The notes under the pieces were generated by a model. The model saw only the letters and a program-made list of their open reading frames with translations, was not told the origin of the DNA and searched no databases. From assembly GCA_036558645.1 (NCBI GenBank), contig DATBFG010000026.1, forward strand, positions 68,527-132,526: a DNA stretch of 64,000 nt, read 5' to 3'. Source of the DNA: DATBFG01 sp036558645. GTDB taxonomy: Bacteria; Acidobacteriota; Terriglobia; Terriglobales; Acidobacteriaceae. This document shows, one piece after another, positions 50,872 through 59,102 of this stretch. Position 1 is the stretch's first letter, and the number at the start of each line of letters is the position of its first letter. The position numbers and the translations under genes are program-made.

Positions 50872-52080
50872 CTACAGTTCCGCTAGCCCACGCATCCGCC
50901 GCACCTCGTTCACGGTAAGCACGCCGTTGCGCAGCAGGATCTCCTGGATCTTCGCTTCTTCCATTTCGTTCCGAGCGTCGACATCGGTGAACACGAATTC
51001 CAGATCGTGCCAGCCCAGCTTTTTCCCTATGGCGTCACGGGTCAGGTGCTCGGCGAATAGGCGTGCCGTGGGAACGATGGCTTGGCGAAAGGCCGCCTCG
51101 TTCATCTCCGATGCGGTGGAGCGATTGACATCCCGCTCCACTCCCAGGAATTGCGGGGGGAGGTCAAAAGCATCCGCAATTACCCGCAAGAGAAACTCCT
51201 GCCACTGCAGTCGAAGATCGGCGTCGGTGCCACCACCAAAGCGCAGCACTTCGGGCTTGTTTTCGACCGAGAGAATCGGCACGCGGCCGGTGCCTTCAAT
51301 CTCGTCCTGCCACCAGCGGATGAGCCGCTCATGATGCTCCGGGGTCAGGCCCTGGAGCCAGAGCGCGTATTCGACAACTGAATTCGACGCCAGCCGCGAC
51401 GCGTAACGATGCGCACCAAGGAACGAATTGATGGTCTCGAACGCCACTTCCAATCGGCCGAGACCGAACGGTGTATGGGAACGTGCATTCAGGCGGATGT
51501 AAATCAGTTCGTCGTCATTCAGAATGATGTTGCCGTCAGCCCCGGCGCGCCCTGTAGCCTGCACATAGCGCGGCGAGCCGGGCATTCCATCCCAATCCGG
51601 CTTCATGCGAATGGTGGCGCCGTCCGCGGGCCACAGAACGAGTGGATGCTGTGAGTCACTCGTAGCCTGCACTTCGATTGCGCCAAATCCACCGACAATG
51701 ACATCCTCGAGTACCTGCTCCGCCAGCGAGCGAAAGGAATCATCGGGATTCGGCGTCTCGAAGTTATTGATCAGGACCTGGATTCGCGCTTCCCCCTCAG
51801 GGATTTCGCTGATGGTGCGCCCATGGCGCGGCTGCACGCGCCAGCGCATTCCGGCGACGCGATCTTTCACTGTATTGATTGCTTTGCGCGCCACCGGGGT
51901 CTCAGCGAATCGACGCAGATTGGCTGGAGTCGGCTTCGGCATGGCATCCCCGCGCGTGGCGTAGTTGTTGAAGATGGACGGCATCGCCGCCGTCCGCCGC
52001 TTGTCCCCCGCCAGGGCGGAGTCCACCGACACTCCCGCGATCCGGCGCATGGCGCCGCGTAACCTCTCAGTGATGTTCAT
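50872..52080 (-). CDS. phage portal protein
   Basis: From the ATG at 52080 the product is 402 residues. Features of the portal family are VARKAINTVKDRVAGMRWRV, FETPNPDDSFRSLAEQVLED, GFGAIEVQA, ELIYIRLNARSHTPFGLGRL, EVAFETINSFLGAHRYASRL, LRVIADAFDLPPQFLGVERD and the C-terminal RNGVLTVNEVRRMRGL. Portals form the ring through which terminase pumps DNA. It is followed by the protease, scaffold and capsid genes, the canonical order. A longer start at 52143 is not used, as it lies next to a small upstream ORF with no family sense. Confidence 0.8.
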   Translation of the reverse strand: MNITERLRGAMRRIAGVSVDSALAGDKRRTAAMPSIFNNYATRGDAMPKPTPANLRRFAETPVARKAINTVKDRVAGMRWRVQPRHGRTISEIPEGEARIQVLINNFETPNPDDSFRSLAEQVLEDVIVGGFGAIEVQATSDSQHPLVLWPADGATIRMKPDWDGMPGSPRYVQATGRAGADGNIILNDDELIYIRLNARSHTPFGLGRLEVAFETINSFLGAHRYASRLASNSVVEYALWLQGLTPEHHERLIRWWQDEIEGTGRVPILSVENKPEVLRFGGGTDADLRLQWQEFLLRVIADAFDLPPQFLGVERDVNRSTASEMNEAAFRQAIVPTARLFAEHLTRDAIGKKLGWHDLEFVFTDVDARNEMEEAKIQEILLRNGVLTVNEVRRMRGLAEL

Positions 52081-52176
52081 AATTTTCTTTGTGCGTGAGC
52101 GGACACTATCGTCCGCAATCTCAGAAATAAAAATGGCAGCCAAGTGGCTGCCGTGAACTGCCCCATTTGGTTGGCG

Positions 52177-52572
52177 TTACGAACCGCCAGCCTTTAATAA
52201 CGAAATCGCCCCGCCAATCATCAACGCGATCTCGAACATGAAAGACCTAAAGTCATGAAAGCTTCGGATGAACGGTCGTCGCCGCAAACGAAACCACAGC
52301 GAGGAAATGCCGATAGCCTCCATGATCAAACCGACGACCAAAGCTTGATTCTTGGGAGACAACCGCTGCCACCAGTGCGAACTTATCACGCTGTCGTAGC
52401 TGAGCTGAATCAGCCACGCAACACCGGCAATGACCGCCAGGGCCGCAACTATGAGTATCGCAGGCAGTCCGTACTCGCCCCACCATCCGGTGCCGTGAAG
52501 ATGCCAGTATCGCCGCCAGCGCTCTTGGGTTGTTTCCTCTCGCAGTTGTCGTGCCCTCGATGTTCGGTGCAT
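52177..52572 (-). CDS. small membrane protein between DUF3037 and portal genes
   Basis: The 131-residue product (start ATG 52572; a TTG at 52608 directly after the upstream stop is an alternative) has a charged N-terminus, a membrane helix (GLPAILIVAALAVIAGVAWL), a second (QALVVGLIMEAIGISSLWFR) and a third (FMFEIALMIGGAISLLKAGG). It follows the DUF3037 gene without a gap and precedes portal by about 95 bases. No family is recognised. It could belong to the accessory cassette or to the phage late genes. Confidence 0.5.
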   Translation of the reverse strand: MHRTSRARQLREETTQERWRRYWHLHGTGWWGEYGLPAILIVAALAVIAGVAWLIQLSYDSVISSHWWQRLSPKNQALVVGLIMEAIGISSLWFRLRRRPFIRSFHDFRSFMFEIALMIGGAISLLKAGGS

Positions 52573-52608
52573 TTTACGACGATCGCACCTGCAGGTCAGG
52601 CGAAACAA

Positions 52609-53418
52609 CTAGGCGCGTAGCTCCACCCTGGCGTTTTCGGCGATTCTCGGCATCTCTGACGCAAACGCCACCTGCACTCGATTCTCTTCCAATACCCCAA
52701 AGGCGAAGGCGATGTCTTGCTCGTTCAAGTCGAGTCCATCATCCACGACGGCTGTCAACAATGCTTGGGCCTTCTCGGTGCGCAGCATGCCTTCGGCAAT
52801 TTTCGGAAAGCGGTACGCCAGCGTCACCGCCTGGTCCACGTTCGTTTTCAGCGAAATGCCGTGAAACATCTTAAAGATATCGTTCAGCGGATAGGCGAAG
52901 TCAATCTTGAGCGGATCACCTGTCCTGGTGTATTTCTCAACTGCGAAGTCCTGGTGTAGAAGTCCCAGCACTCCGGCGTCTTTGAATGCATTTCGCATCA
53001 CGCGCACAATCTGCTGCCGCGCAGACGGTGTACTGCCCAGCGAACGATGCGGACTCTCCAGGTATGTCTTGGCCAAATCCGCGATCTCCTGCGCCGGTTC
53101 TTCTGAAATGCAGGCCTTCAAGGGCGAGATCTGGATCACATTCGAGAACGAATCCTGCAATCGCTTCATCAAGGCTGCGCGATCCTCGGCAACCGGCAAC
53201 TGCTTACGAATCTCGCGCTCCAGAGCTTCGAGGATTTCAATGTCCGCATTGGGGTCTACGCAGTGCAAGCGTCGCCAATCGCGGGCAAAACGCACGTCTG
53301 TGAATCCGCCATCGACGCCGGGCTCGATCATCACCAGGCCGATGTTTACGAACTCCTCCTTGATCGCGTCCGGCATGTAACGCAGCACGAAGAATTCGAG
53401 TTGTTTCTTCTTCGACAT
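52609..53418 (-). CDS. DUF3037 family protein
   Basis: From the ATG at 53418 (GGAAA upstream) the product is 269 residues. The N-terminal MSKKKQLEFFVLRYMPDAIK, EEFVNIGLVMIEP and DVRFARDWRRLHC are the signature of DUF3037. The C-terminal half is helical with QQIVRVMRNAFKDAG and IDFAYPLNDIFKMFHG. In many genomes DUF3037 genes are next to genes for HipA-like kinases; the same pairing is seen here (gap 63 bases). No function is established, though a toxin-antitoxin-like or defence role has been suspected for the pair. Confidence 0.8.
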   Translation of the reverse strand: MSKKKQLEFFVLRYMPDAIKEEFVNIGLVMIEPGVDGGFTDVRFARDWRRLHCVDPNADIEILEALEREIRKQLPVAEDRAALMKRLQDSFSNVIQISPLKACISEEPAQEIADLAKTYLESPHRSLGSTPSARQQIVRVMRNAFKDAGVLGLLHQDFAVEKYTRTGDPLKIDFAYPLNDIFKMFHGISLKTNVDQAVTLAYRFPKIAEGMLRTEKAQALLTAVVDDGLDLNEQDIAFAFGVLEENRVQVAFASEMPRIAENARVELRA

Positions 53419-53481
53419 AAGCTTTCCGTCGTCAGCTCTTAGCGATTCGCCAATGGCTTCGCCAACGACCAATGCCGACAA

Positions 53482-54288
53482 CTAAGCATCATCTTTCCAC
53501 TCCGGAAATGGTCTTCGCGGCGACATGCGAAATGCGGTAATCAATTCGCGAACTCGATTTCTGCGATCGAGCAGTTCCAAGACTAGTTTCTCCAGCGTTT
53601 CCCACGCGCAACCATACCATTCCGGCGGTATTTCGCCTGCGGCCGCCCACACGGCGTCTTCCTTCATATTTTCGATTTCAGAAAGCCACGGCTCGAACGA
53701 CTGCCAACCACGCACCGAAGCGTAGACCTCATTTCGCGCATAAACGCCCCGCAAGGGATAATCCGGAAACGACCACTCTCCCGCATTAAAGCAATAGCCC
53801 TGGTCGATGAAGCTGACCGTGTACTTGCGCTCGCGCAGCTTGCGCCAGAAGGCAGCCTGACGGCCGTTCGCATTCCCGGTCCACTTATCCAACGCAAGAA
53901 TGCCGGCGAATGTTTCCAGGTTGCGTACACGCTCAAGCATCTCCATTGGGAGATAGTCGAACACCTGCCCCTCCAGCGGACTTACCACGTAGCGCGATCC
54001 AAACTGCAGGCCTGGCTCGCAGGGAATCGTGGTATTCGCGAGCTGAATGTTCAGCTCGGGCGTATGCCGAATTAACCAGTCGCCGACATCTACCACTTCG
54101 GCTGCAGCGACAGGCAAGTGAGCCAGATCCGCCAGCTTCGTTGCCAGAAACTCATTCGCTAAGACTCGCAAGTGCTGGGGGTTATTGCGAAATTTCACAA
54201 CATAAAAACGTCCATCGGAGCAGCGCATCAAGTGTCCTTGGGCGCCGCCTCGCATTCTGCGAACGTGTTGAACTGCGACAACTGGCAA
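53482..54288 (-). CDS. HipA-like kinase family protein
   Basis: The 268-residue product has a small kinase-like core: HLMRCSDGRFYVVKFRNNPQ (nucleotide-binding Lys), ANEFLATKLADLA (Glu), a GILALDKWTGNANGRQAAFW segment in the place of the catalytic loop and VSFIDQGYCFN corresponding to the metal-binding Asp. This matches the short HipA-like (HipA_2) kinases, not full HipA toxins (about 440 residues). It is paired with a DUF3037 gene. In this block the pair lies between terminase and portal genes. Whether it is active is uncertain, as the loop Asp/Asn residues deviate from the usual N-x-D-x-H. Confidence 0.7.
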   Translation of the reverse strand: MPVVAVQHVRRMRGGAQGHLMRCSDGRFYVVKFRNNPQHLRVLANEFLATKLADLAHLPVAAAEVVDVGDWLIRHTPELNIQLANTTIPCEPGLQFGSRYVVSPLEGQVFDYLPMEMLERVRNLETFAGILALDKWTGNANGRQAAFWRKLRERKYTVSFIDQGYCFNAGEWSFPDYPLRGVYARNEVYASVRGWQSFEPWLSEIENMKEDAVWAAAGEIPPEWYGCAWETLEKLVLELLDRRNRVRELITAFRMSPRRPFPEWKDDA

Positions 54289-54449
54289 CGAGCGATTGTC
54301 TCCGGCGTTCGCGTGTTACGAGCCGGAGCAATTCAAGCTCGTACGACGGGCGAAACGGTCAAATGAACTAACGATCCATCTTATAAACACCGTTCACGCC
54401 CGTCTGTGATCCGTGAACATCGGGGATAGGCATATGCGTCATGTTGGTT

Positions 54450-56012
54450 CTATCCGCCCCTCGACACGCTAGCCACTTCGAGCTTACGGGACTGCTTGGT
54501 GTCGCCGGCGATGTCTCGCCTCGCGGCCAGGGCAATAGCCATCGCCATCACACAATCGTCATAGGCGCCGGAAATCGCACCTGAACTGCCATCAGCATGT
54601 CGCACAAACGTCCGGCACTCCTGCAGCAACCGCGAACTATGAAATAACAATGGTTCTGACACCAGGCTTGCCGCCAAATTCTCGATCATCGACGGACGGC
54701 TTACCGCCGAAGTGAGCCAGCCGTCGCGACCTTTCTCGGAATAGATGTGCGAAAAGTTCTGCTCTCGCAGATGAGCCAGAACTCCATGACCGTGATTATT
54801 CCGTTCGACTACGACCAGGGCGTCGTTATACCGTTTGCTCAGCGCAATCAATTTCAGCGCCAGATCTCGCAGAGGAAAATGCCCGCGCAATTCAGCGCAC
54901 TGCATCCCAGTCTGCCGATCGATGATTTCCGCGCAAGAGTAATCGCCGCCTGTTCCGCCACCCGCCGGGTCAACGCCGATGATGTATTCCTTCCCGCCTT
55001 GCTGCGGAAGCCATATCATCAGACGCTTATTTTCGTCCGTTTCCAACGGTTCGCCGCCTGCAGCAGCAATCTCATCGATCACCGTCAAATCAAACACGCA
55101 CTCTCCTGAAACGCGGAAGCAAGACACGGGATCTTCGGCATATTCTTGCGCAGCGAGGTCTCGCATTTCGGAGTGCTTCGTCCTGCGCCATGCGATCTGG
55201 CCCTCGTTCAACCCGAATTTCCGAACCAGATCCACTTCCTCGTCGGTCAGCGTGCCTAGCGTCGACACCAGGACTGAGCTGTACTGATCGTCATACCACC
55301 AAGGGAAGAAATGACGTGTGTAACTAGTTTCATCTGCTCGTTGCCACTCGTCGTAGAAAGTGCCGCCGGCTCCATTTGGAGTGGACTCAAGAACCACTTG
55401 TCCCTCCGCCGGCACGGCCTCTCGCAGGGACGCCAGCACCTCCTCGCCATTTCCGAGCCAGCGCGCCACCTCCGAACAGTGCAGGTTGTGGATGGTTACG
55501 CCCCGGCCCGCGTTCGGATCGCCCGCCGTAGCGATGCGGTACTCGCTATCGAGAGACGGAAAAGCGATCTGGCGAACGTTATTGTGCGAGGTGACTAGCG
55601 CCCCTGTACGCGTCGCTTCGGGCAAGTTCTCCCAGAAGCGATGAACAATCCGAAAAATATCTTCCGCGGAATCCTGGTTGTGCGCCACCTGCACAGTAAG
55701 GGTCCCGGGGCGAACAATCGTTTCGATAAAGAAACGGGCCGCAACATACGTGGTGATGCCAAGCTGGCGCGCTTTCAGCACAATGTTGCGCGTGCTGTAT
55801 GCCCGTGAAAACTCCAGTTGTGCGCGGTTCAATTGCAGCGGCACTAATCCACGCTTCTTGCTGCGAATCATCAACAGCCCGGCAATCAGTTGATCGCGCA
55901 GTGTCGGAGGTATATCTAACTCGCTGCCCGCTGCCAGCGCAGCTCTACCGATTCGCATGCGCGTGTCCAGATCTCTTGCAAACCTACTCAACAACAATAA
56001 ATCGGGGGTCAC
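54450..56012 (-). CDS. phage terminase large subunit
   Basis: The 520-residue product combines an ATPase and an RNase H-like nuclease. VLKARQLGITTYVAARFFIE carries the adenine/Walker A region (about 78-95), IHNLHCSEVARW the Walker B (about 170), and EYIIGVDPAGGGTGGDYS the first nuclease Asp (about 343), with DGSSGAISGAYDDCVMAMAI at the end holding another acidic pair. Terminases cut and package concatemeric DNA into the prohead. The small subunit is not seen next to it, and the genes immediately upstream encode secreted proteins. Length is within the normal range. Confidence 0.88.
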   Translation of the reverse strand: MTPDLLLLSRFARDLDTRMRIGRAALAAGSELDIPPTLRDQLIAGLLMIRSKKRGLVPLQLNRAQLEFSRAYSTRNIVLKARQLGITTYVAARFFIETIVRPGTLTVQVAHNQDSAEDIFRIVHRFWENLPEATRTGALVTSHNNVRQIAFPSLDSEYRIATAGDPNAGRGVTIHNLHCSEVARWLGNGEEVLASLREAVPAEGQVVLESTPNGAGGTFYDEWQRADETSYTRHFFPWWYDDQYSSVLVSTLGTLTDEEVDLVRKFGLNEGQIAWRRTKHSEMRDLAAQEYAEDPVSCFRVSGECVFDLTVIDEIAAAGGEPLETDENKRLMIWLPQQGGKEYIIGVDPAGGGTGGDYSCAEIIDRQTGMQCAELRGHFPLRDLALKLIALSKRYNDALVVVERNNHGHGVLAHLREQNFSHIYSEKGRDGWLTSAVSRPSMIENLAASLVSEPLLFHSSRLLQECRTFVRHADGSSGAISGAYDDCVMAMAIALAARRDIAGDTKQSRKLEVASVSRGG

Positions 56013-56146
56013 AACGGCCTTTCAGGAAATCAGCGCTCTACCTCGTGTTCACTTCCTGCACGCAGTTGATGGTGATTGAAAGCCGATCTCGATTTGGATG
56101 CCTCCTTTGAGTCATGAGGTAGGGAAATATTCGGGAGCTCGTTCTG

Positions 56147-59017
56147 CTATGACGTGCCGGTTCCCGATAGATTGATCACGTGAGGGTTGCCGTTCGCGTT
56201 ATCCAACACTGTGATGGCTCCACTGCGTGTGCCTGAAACGGTTGGCGTGAATACGACAAGAATCGTGCAGCTTTCGCCAGCATCCAGGTCCGATCCGCAA
56301 TTCCCGCTTCTAGAGAAATCTCCGCTGGTTGTGACCGCGTTGATCATGACGGTTGCTGCGCCGGTATTTGTCAGCGTAATCGTCTTTGCGGGACTGCTCG
56401 TCCCAACCTGCTGGGCTGTGAATGTCAGCGCACTCGGATTGATCGACAGTGTGGGAATTCCTCCGTCATCGCCATAGTCGTCCGGAGACAACGGATTTGT
56501 CGGGAAGCTATCTTTGAGGCTGACGGGAGCGCGTGATCCAATCGTGAGCCTTCCAGCCTGTGAAGTGTCGAACGGTGCAAAGTTGATGCTACTCAGGTCC
56601 GCGGTCGGAGTGTAATCGTCAGCCGCAGGATTGCGGAACTGCGGGTTGATGTTATCGACCGAACCCGCATCTTCTCCCGTAGCAGCTTGCCACGCGCTTA
56701 CGCCACTGTAGCAGTTGTATGCGACACCGCAAGCCCCCACTCCGCAGGAGTAATTCGTACAGGTGGCGAACATGGGAGTCTGCCCTGTTTTATACCACCA
56801 TAGGTTGTGATCGAGCGCGAAGCGCGAAGTACAGGCAACCGGATTGTGTGCATCGTCAAAGCATCCCCAATTGCCGGGCTTCTGTTGTGCGTATGCCCCT
56901 TGCCACCATGAGACGATATTGTTCTGAAAGGTGAACGAATGTGCGTTGTTCCCGCCACGCTTCAGCACAACCTTCACTTGCGACTTGTTGCTGCCGCAGG
57001 CGGCAAGGACGTTGTTAGAGAACAGGTTCCATTGCTCATAGGTGTCAGAAGTTCGGTCGCTGAGATTGTTGAACAGGCATGAATCCGCCGTCCGATAGAT
57101 AAGGTTGTTTCGCACATCGTTGGCCGAGGTCCCCTGGTCGTTGTAGATCCCGATACCGTTGTAGCCGTCACCCGGCGTAGATGAAGTATCGTGAACGATG
57201 TCGTGAATCACGTTTCCCACGATGTGATTGCAATAGGTGTTCACAGGGGTCAGCTGCGGCTGCCCTTGCGTCGGACAATTCGGCGAGAGAGATGTCGCTG
57301 AATAGACTCCGCCGAAGTCGTTCGTCACACCGAGTCCAATGTCGTGAATCAGGTTGTAGGTGATCCAGTTGTCGTGGGTGTAGCTGGTGCTGGACCCCGT
57401 CTGCACCCGTCCCAACTTGAACCCATTACCAATCGCGCCTGAATACGCATGATGAAGTTCGTTGTGCGTGACCGTAACGTGATGAGCGTTTCCAATCCAC
57501 ACCACTGACCCGATGCCGCTCGCGTCATATTGTCCGGTGTGTGCGATCTCGTTGTTCTGGATCAGGATGTTCTGCGGAACCTTGGCATCGGTATCGCCGC
57601 TCGCGGGACTCATGCCGATGCGGACGCCGCCGGCCCCAATGTCGTAGGCGAGCGAATCCACAAACCGGTTGCCGGACGTTGAGCCCGAACCTGTCGTTAC
57701 GAATTCCAGCCCCCACCCCTGCGTATGAGAGATGTAGGAGGAATCCACAACAACGTTCTTGCTGTTTGCAAAGTGAAGCGCTGCCGGGACCAAGGGCAGT
57801 CCCTGTCTTTCTCCAAGCCCATATTGTCCGACGATGTAGTTATCGTGACTAAACGTCAACCCCGAGAATGTGACATATTGCAATCCGGTGGCGTCGATAA
57901 TCTGCTCGAGTTGCGGGACGATCACCTCATCGTTGTTCGGGTTTTCTCCGGTTGCGGCAAGATAGTAAAGACGCCAGGTGCTGGCGGGGGTTGTGGCGTC
58001 GTAAGCACATCCCGGGCAGCGATCCAGATACCACTGCCCGGAAGTAAGAACAGCCACGGAATCCTTTGGAGAAATGTTCTCCACCAGGAAACGGTGTCCG
58101 GCGAGAAATCCTTGATTGGTACTGGTGACAGCCGGCCCGCTGAGCGTCGCGACACCACTGGCTGCTGACTGTAACCGCAACCTGCTGACTGTCCACTTCT
58201 CGAAATTGATGATTTCGACATCACCGAGGCCCAATCCGTGCGGAGCCGAAGGCACGTCGCTTCCCGGGTAGCGAAACTTGTTGAAGCACATGTACGTGGA
58301 TCCACTCGCGTTACACATCCAGTCGGGAGTGTTGGCATTCTGGCTGAGCGCACAGTTTTCCAACCCGCCATCGCCGTCGTAGTCCAATCCGCTTGAGGGA
58401 CACCCGCACGCGACATTTGCCTGCGCCATCGTCGACGCCACGACGCAAGCGGCCCCACTCTGGTCCTGGATCGCTTGATTGGCGTTATAACGGTAAGAGG
58501 TTGAATTGGTCGTGCGAATCCGCGGTTTTCTCGCGCCGTTGTAAAACAACGCTTCGAAATTCACATACTGACTGGCGTTCAGGTCGATGTAGTATGCGCG
58601 ACAATCGGAGCCGCAGTTGATGGTGCCATCGACGGTCCACGTACCCGAGATTTTCTTGCCAGCGCTGATGACCGGGCTCTCGCCAGGGTAGGACTTATAG
58701 GTAATCCTAACCGCGTCACTGGATCCGCTGTTTGTGTTGTTGAACGACCATGGCGCGGTGAGGAAATAATAGCCATTTCGAAAGACTACCGTTTGGCCTG
58801 GTTTTGCCAGTGAAGTTGCATATTGAGGTGTCAGACACGGCAAGTCGATCGTGCAATCGTTGTCATCATCGCCCCCCAAGGCTGCAGGAGCGACATACAG
58901 GGAGTCATCGTGGGCGACATTCGCATATGTAGCCGTTCCGTTGCTGGAGGCAGTCCCGGAATAAACGGACTGCCCCCAGGCAGCAGCGGCCGCCAATAAA
59001 ACGCAGAATAATTTCAT
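56147..59017 (-). CDS. large secreted right-handed beta-helix protein with choice-of-anchor domain
   Basis: The 956-residue product has a signal peptide (MKLFCVLLAAAAAWGQ). A pectate-lyase-like beta-helix starts at ALGGDDDNDCTIDLPCLTPQ and KPGQTVVFRNGYYFLTAPWS. Repeated N-x-I-x-N-N-x-I stretches follow (NILIQNNEIAHTGQYDASGI, VTVTHNELHHAYSGAIG, NLIHDIGLGVTNDFGGVYS). A C-terminal beta-sandwich of choice-of-anchor-D type follows (LTFTAQQVGTSSPAKTITLT, GESCTILVVFTPTVSGTRSG). It is probably exported and binds or cleaves a polysaccharide. It lies next to the terminase gene on the same strand. No phage-specific motif is present in it. Confidence 0.72.
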   Translation of the reverse strand: MKLFCVLLAAAAAWGQSVYSGTASSNGTATYANVAHDDSLYVAPAALGGDDDNDCTIDLPCLTPQYATSLAKPGQTVVFRNGYYFLTAPWSFNNTNSGSSDAVRITYKSYPGESPVISAGKKISGTWTVDGTINCGSDCRAYYIDLNASQYVNFEALFYNGARKPRIRTTNSTSYRYNANQAIQDQSGAACVVASTMAQANVACGCPSSGLDYDGDGGLENCALSQNANTPDWMCNASGSTYMCFNKFRYPGSDVPSAPHGLGLGDVEIINFEKWTVSRLRLQSAASGVATLSGPAVTSTNQGFLAGHRFLVENISPKDSVAVLTSGQWYLDRCPGCAYDATTPASTWRLYYLAATGENPNNDEVIVPQLEQIIDATGLQYVTFSGLTFSHDNYIVGQYGLGERQGLPLVPAALHFANSKNVVVDSSYISHTQGWGLEFVTTGSGSTSGNRFVDSLAYDIGAGGVRIGMSPASGDTDAKVPQNILIQNNEIAHTGQYDASGIGSVVWIGNAHHVTVTHNELHHAYSGAIGNGFKLGRVQTGSSTSYTHDNWITYNLIHDIGLGVTNDFGGVYSATSLSPNCPTQGQPQLTPVNTYCNHIVGNVIHDIVHDTSSTPGDGYNGIGIYNDQGTSANDVRNNLIYRTADSCLFNNLSDRTSDTYEQWNLFSNNVLAACGSNKSQVKVVLKRGGNNAHSFTFQNNIVSWWQGAYAQQKPGNWGCFDDAHNPVACTSRFALDHNLWWYKTGQTPMFATCTNYSCGVGACGVAYNCYSGVSAWQAATGEDAGSVDNINPQFRNPAADDYTPTADLSSINFAPFDTSQAGRLTIGSRAPVSLKDSFPTNPLSPDDYGDDGGIPTLSINPSALTFTAQQVGTSSPAKTITLTNTGAATVMINAVTTSGDFSRSGNCGSDLDAGESCTILVVFTPTVSGTRSGAITVLDNANGNPHVINLSGTGTS

Positions 59018-59102
59018 AGGAAAAAGAGAACGAAATCGTCTTTCTTTAAGAGGAGGACATGGACTGTGACTGTGCTTGCCTACTTTTCGATTGAACCCAC
59101 AA

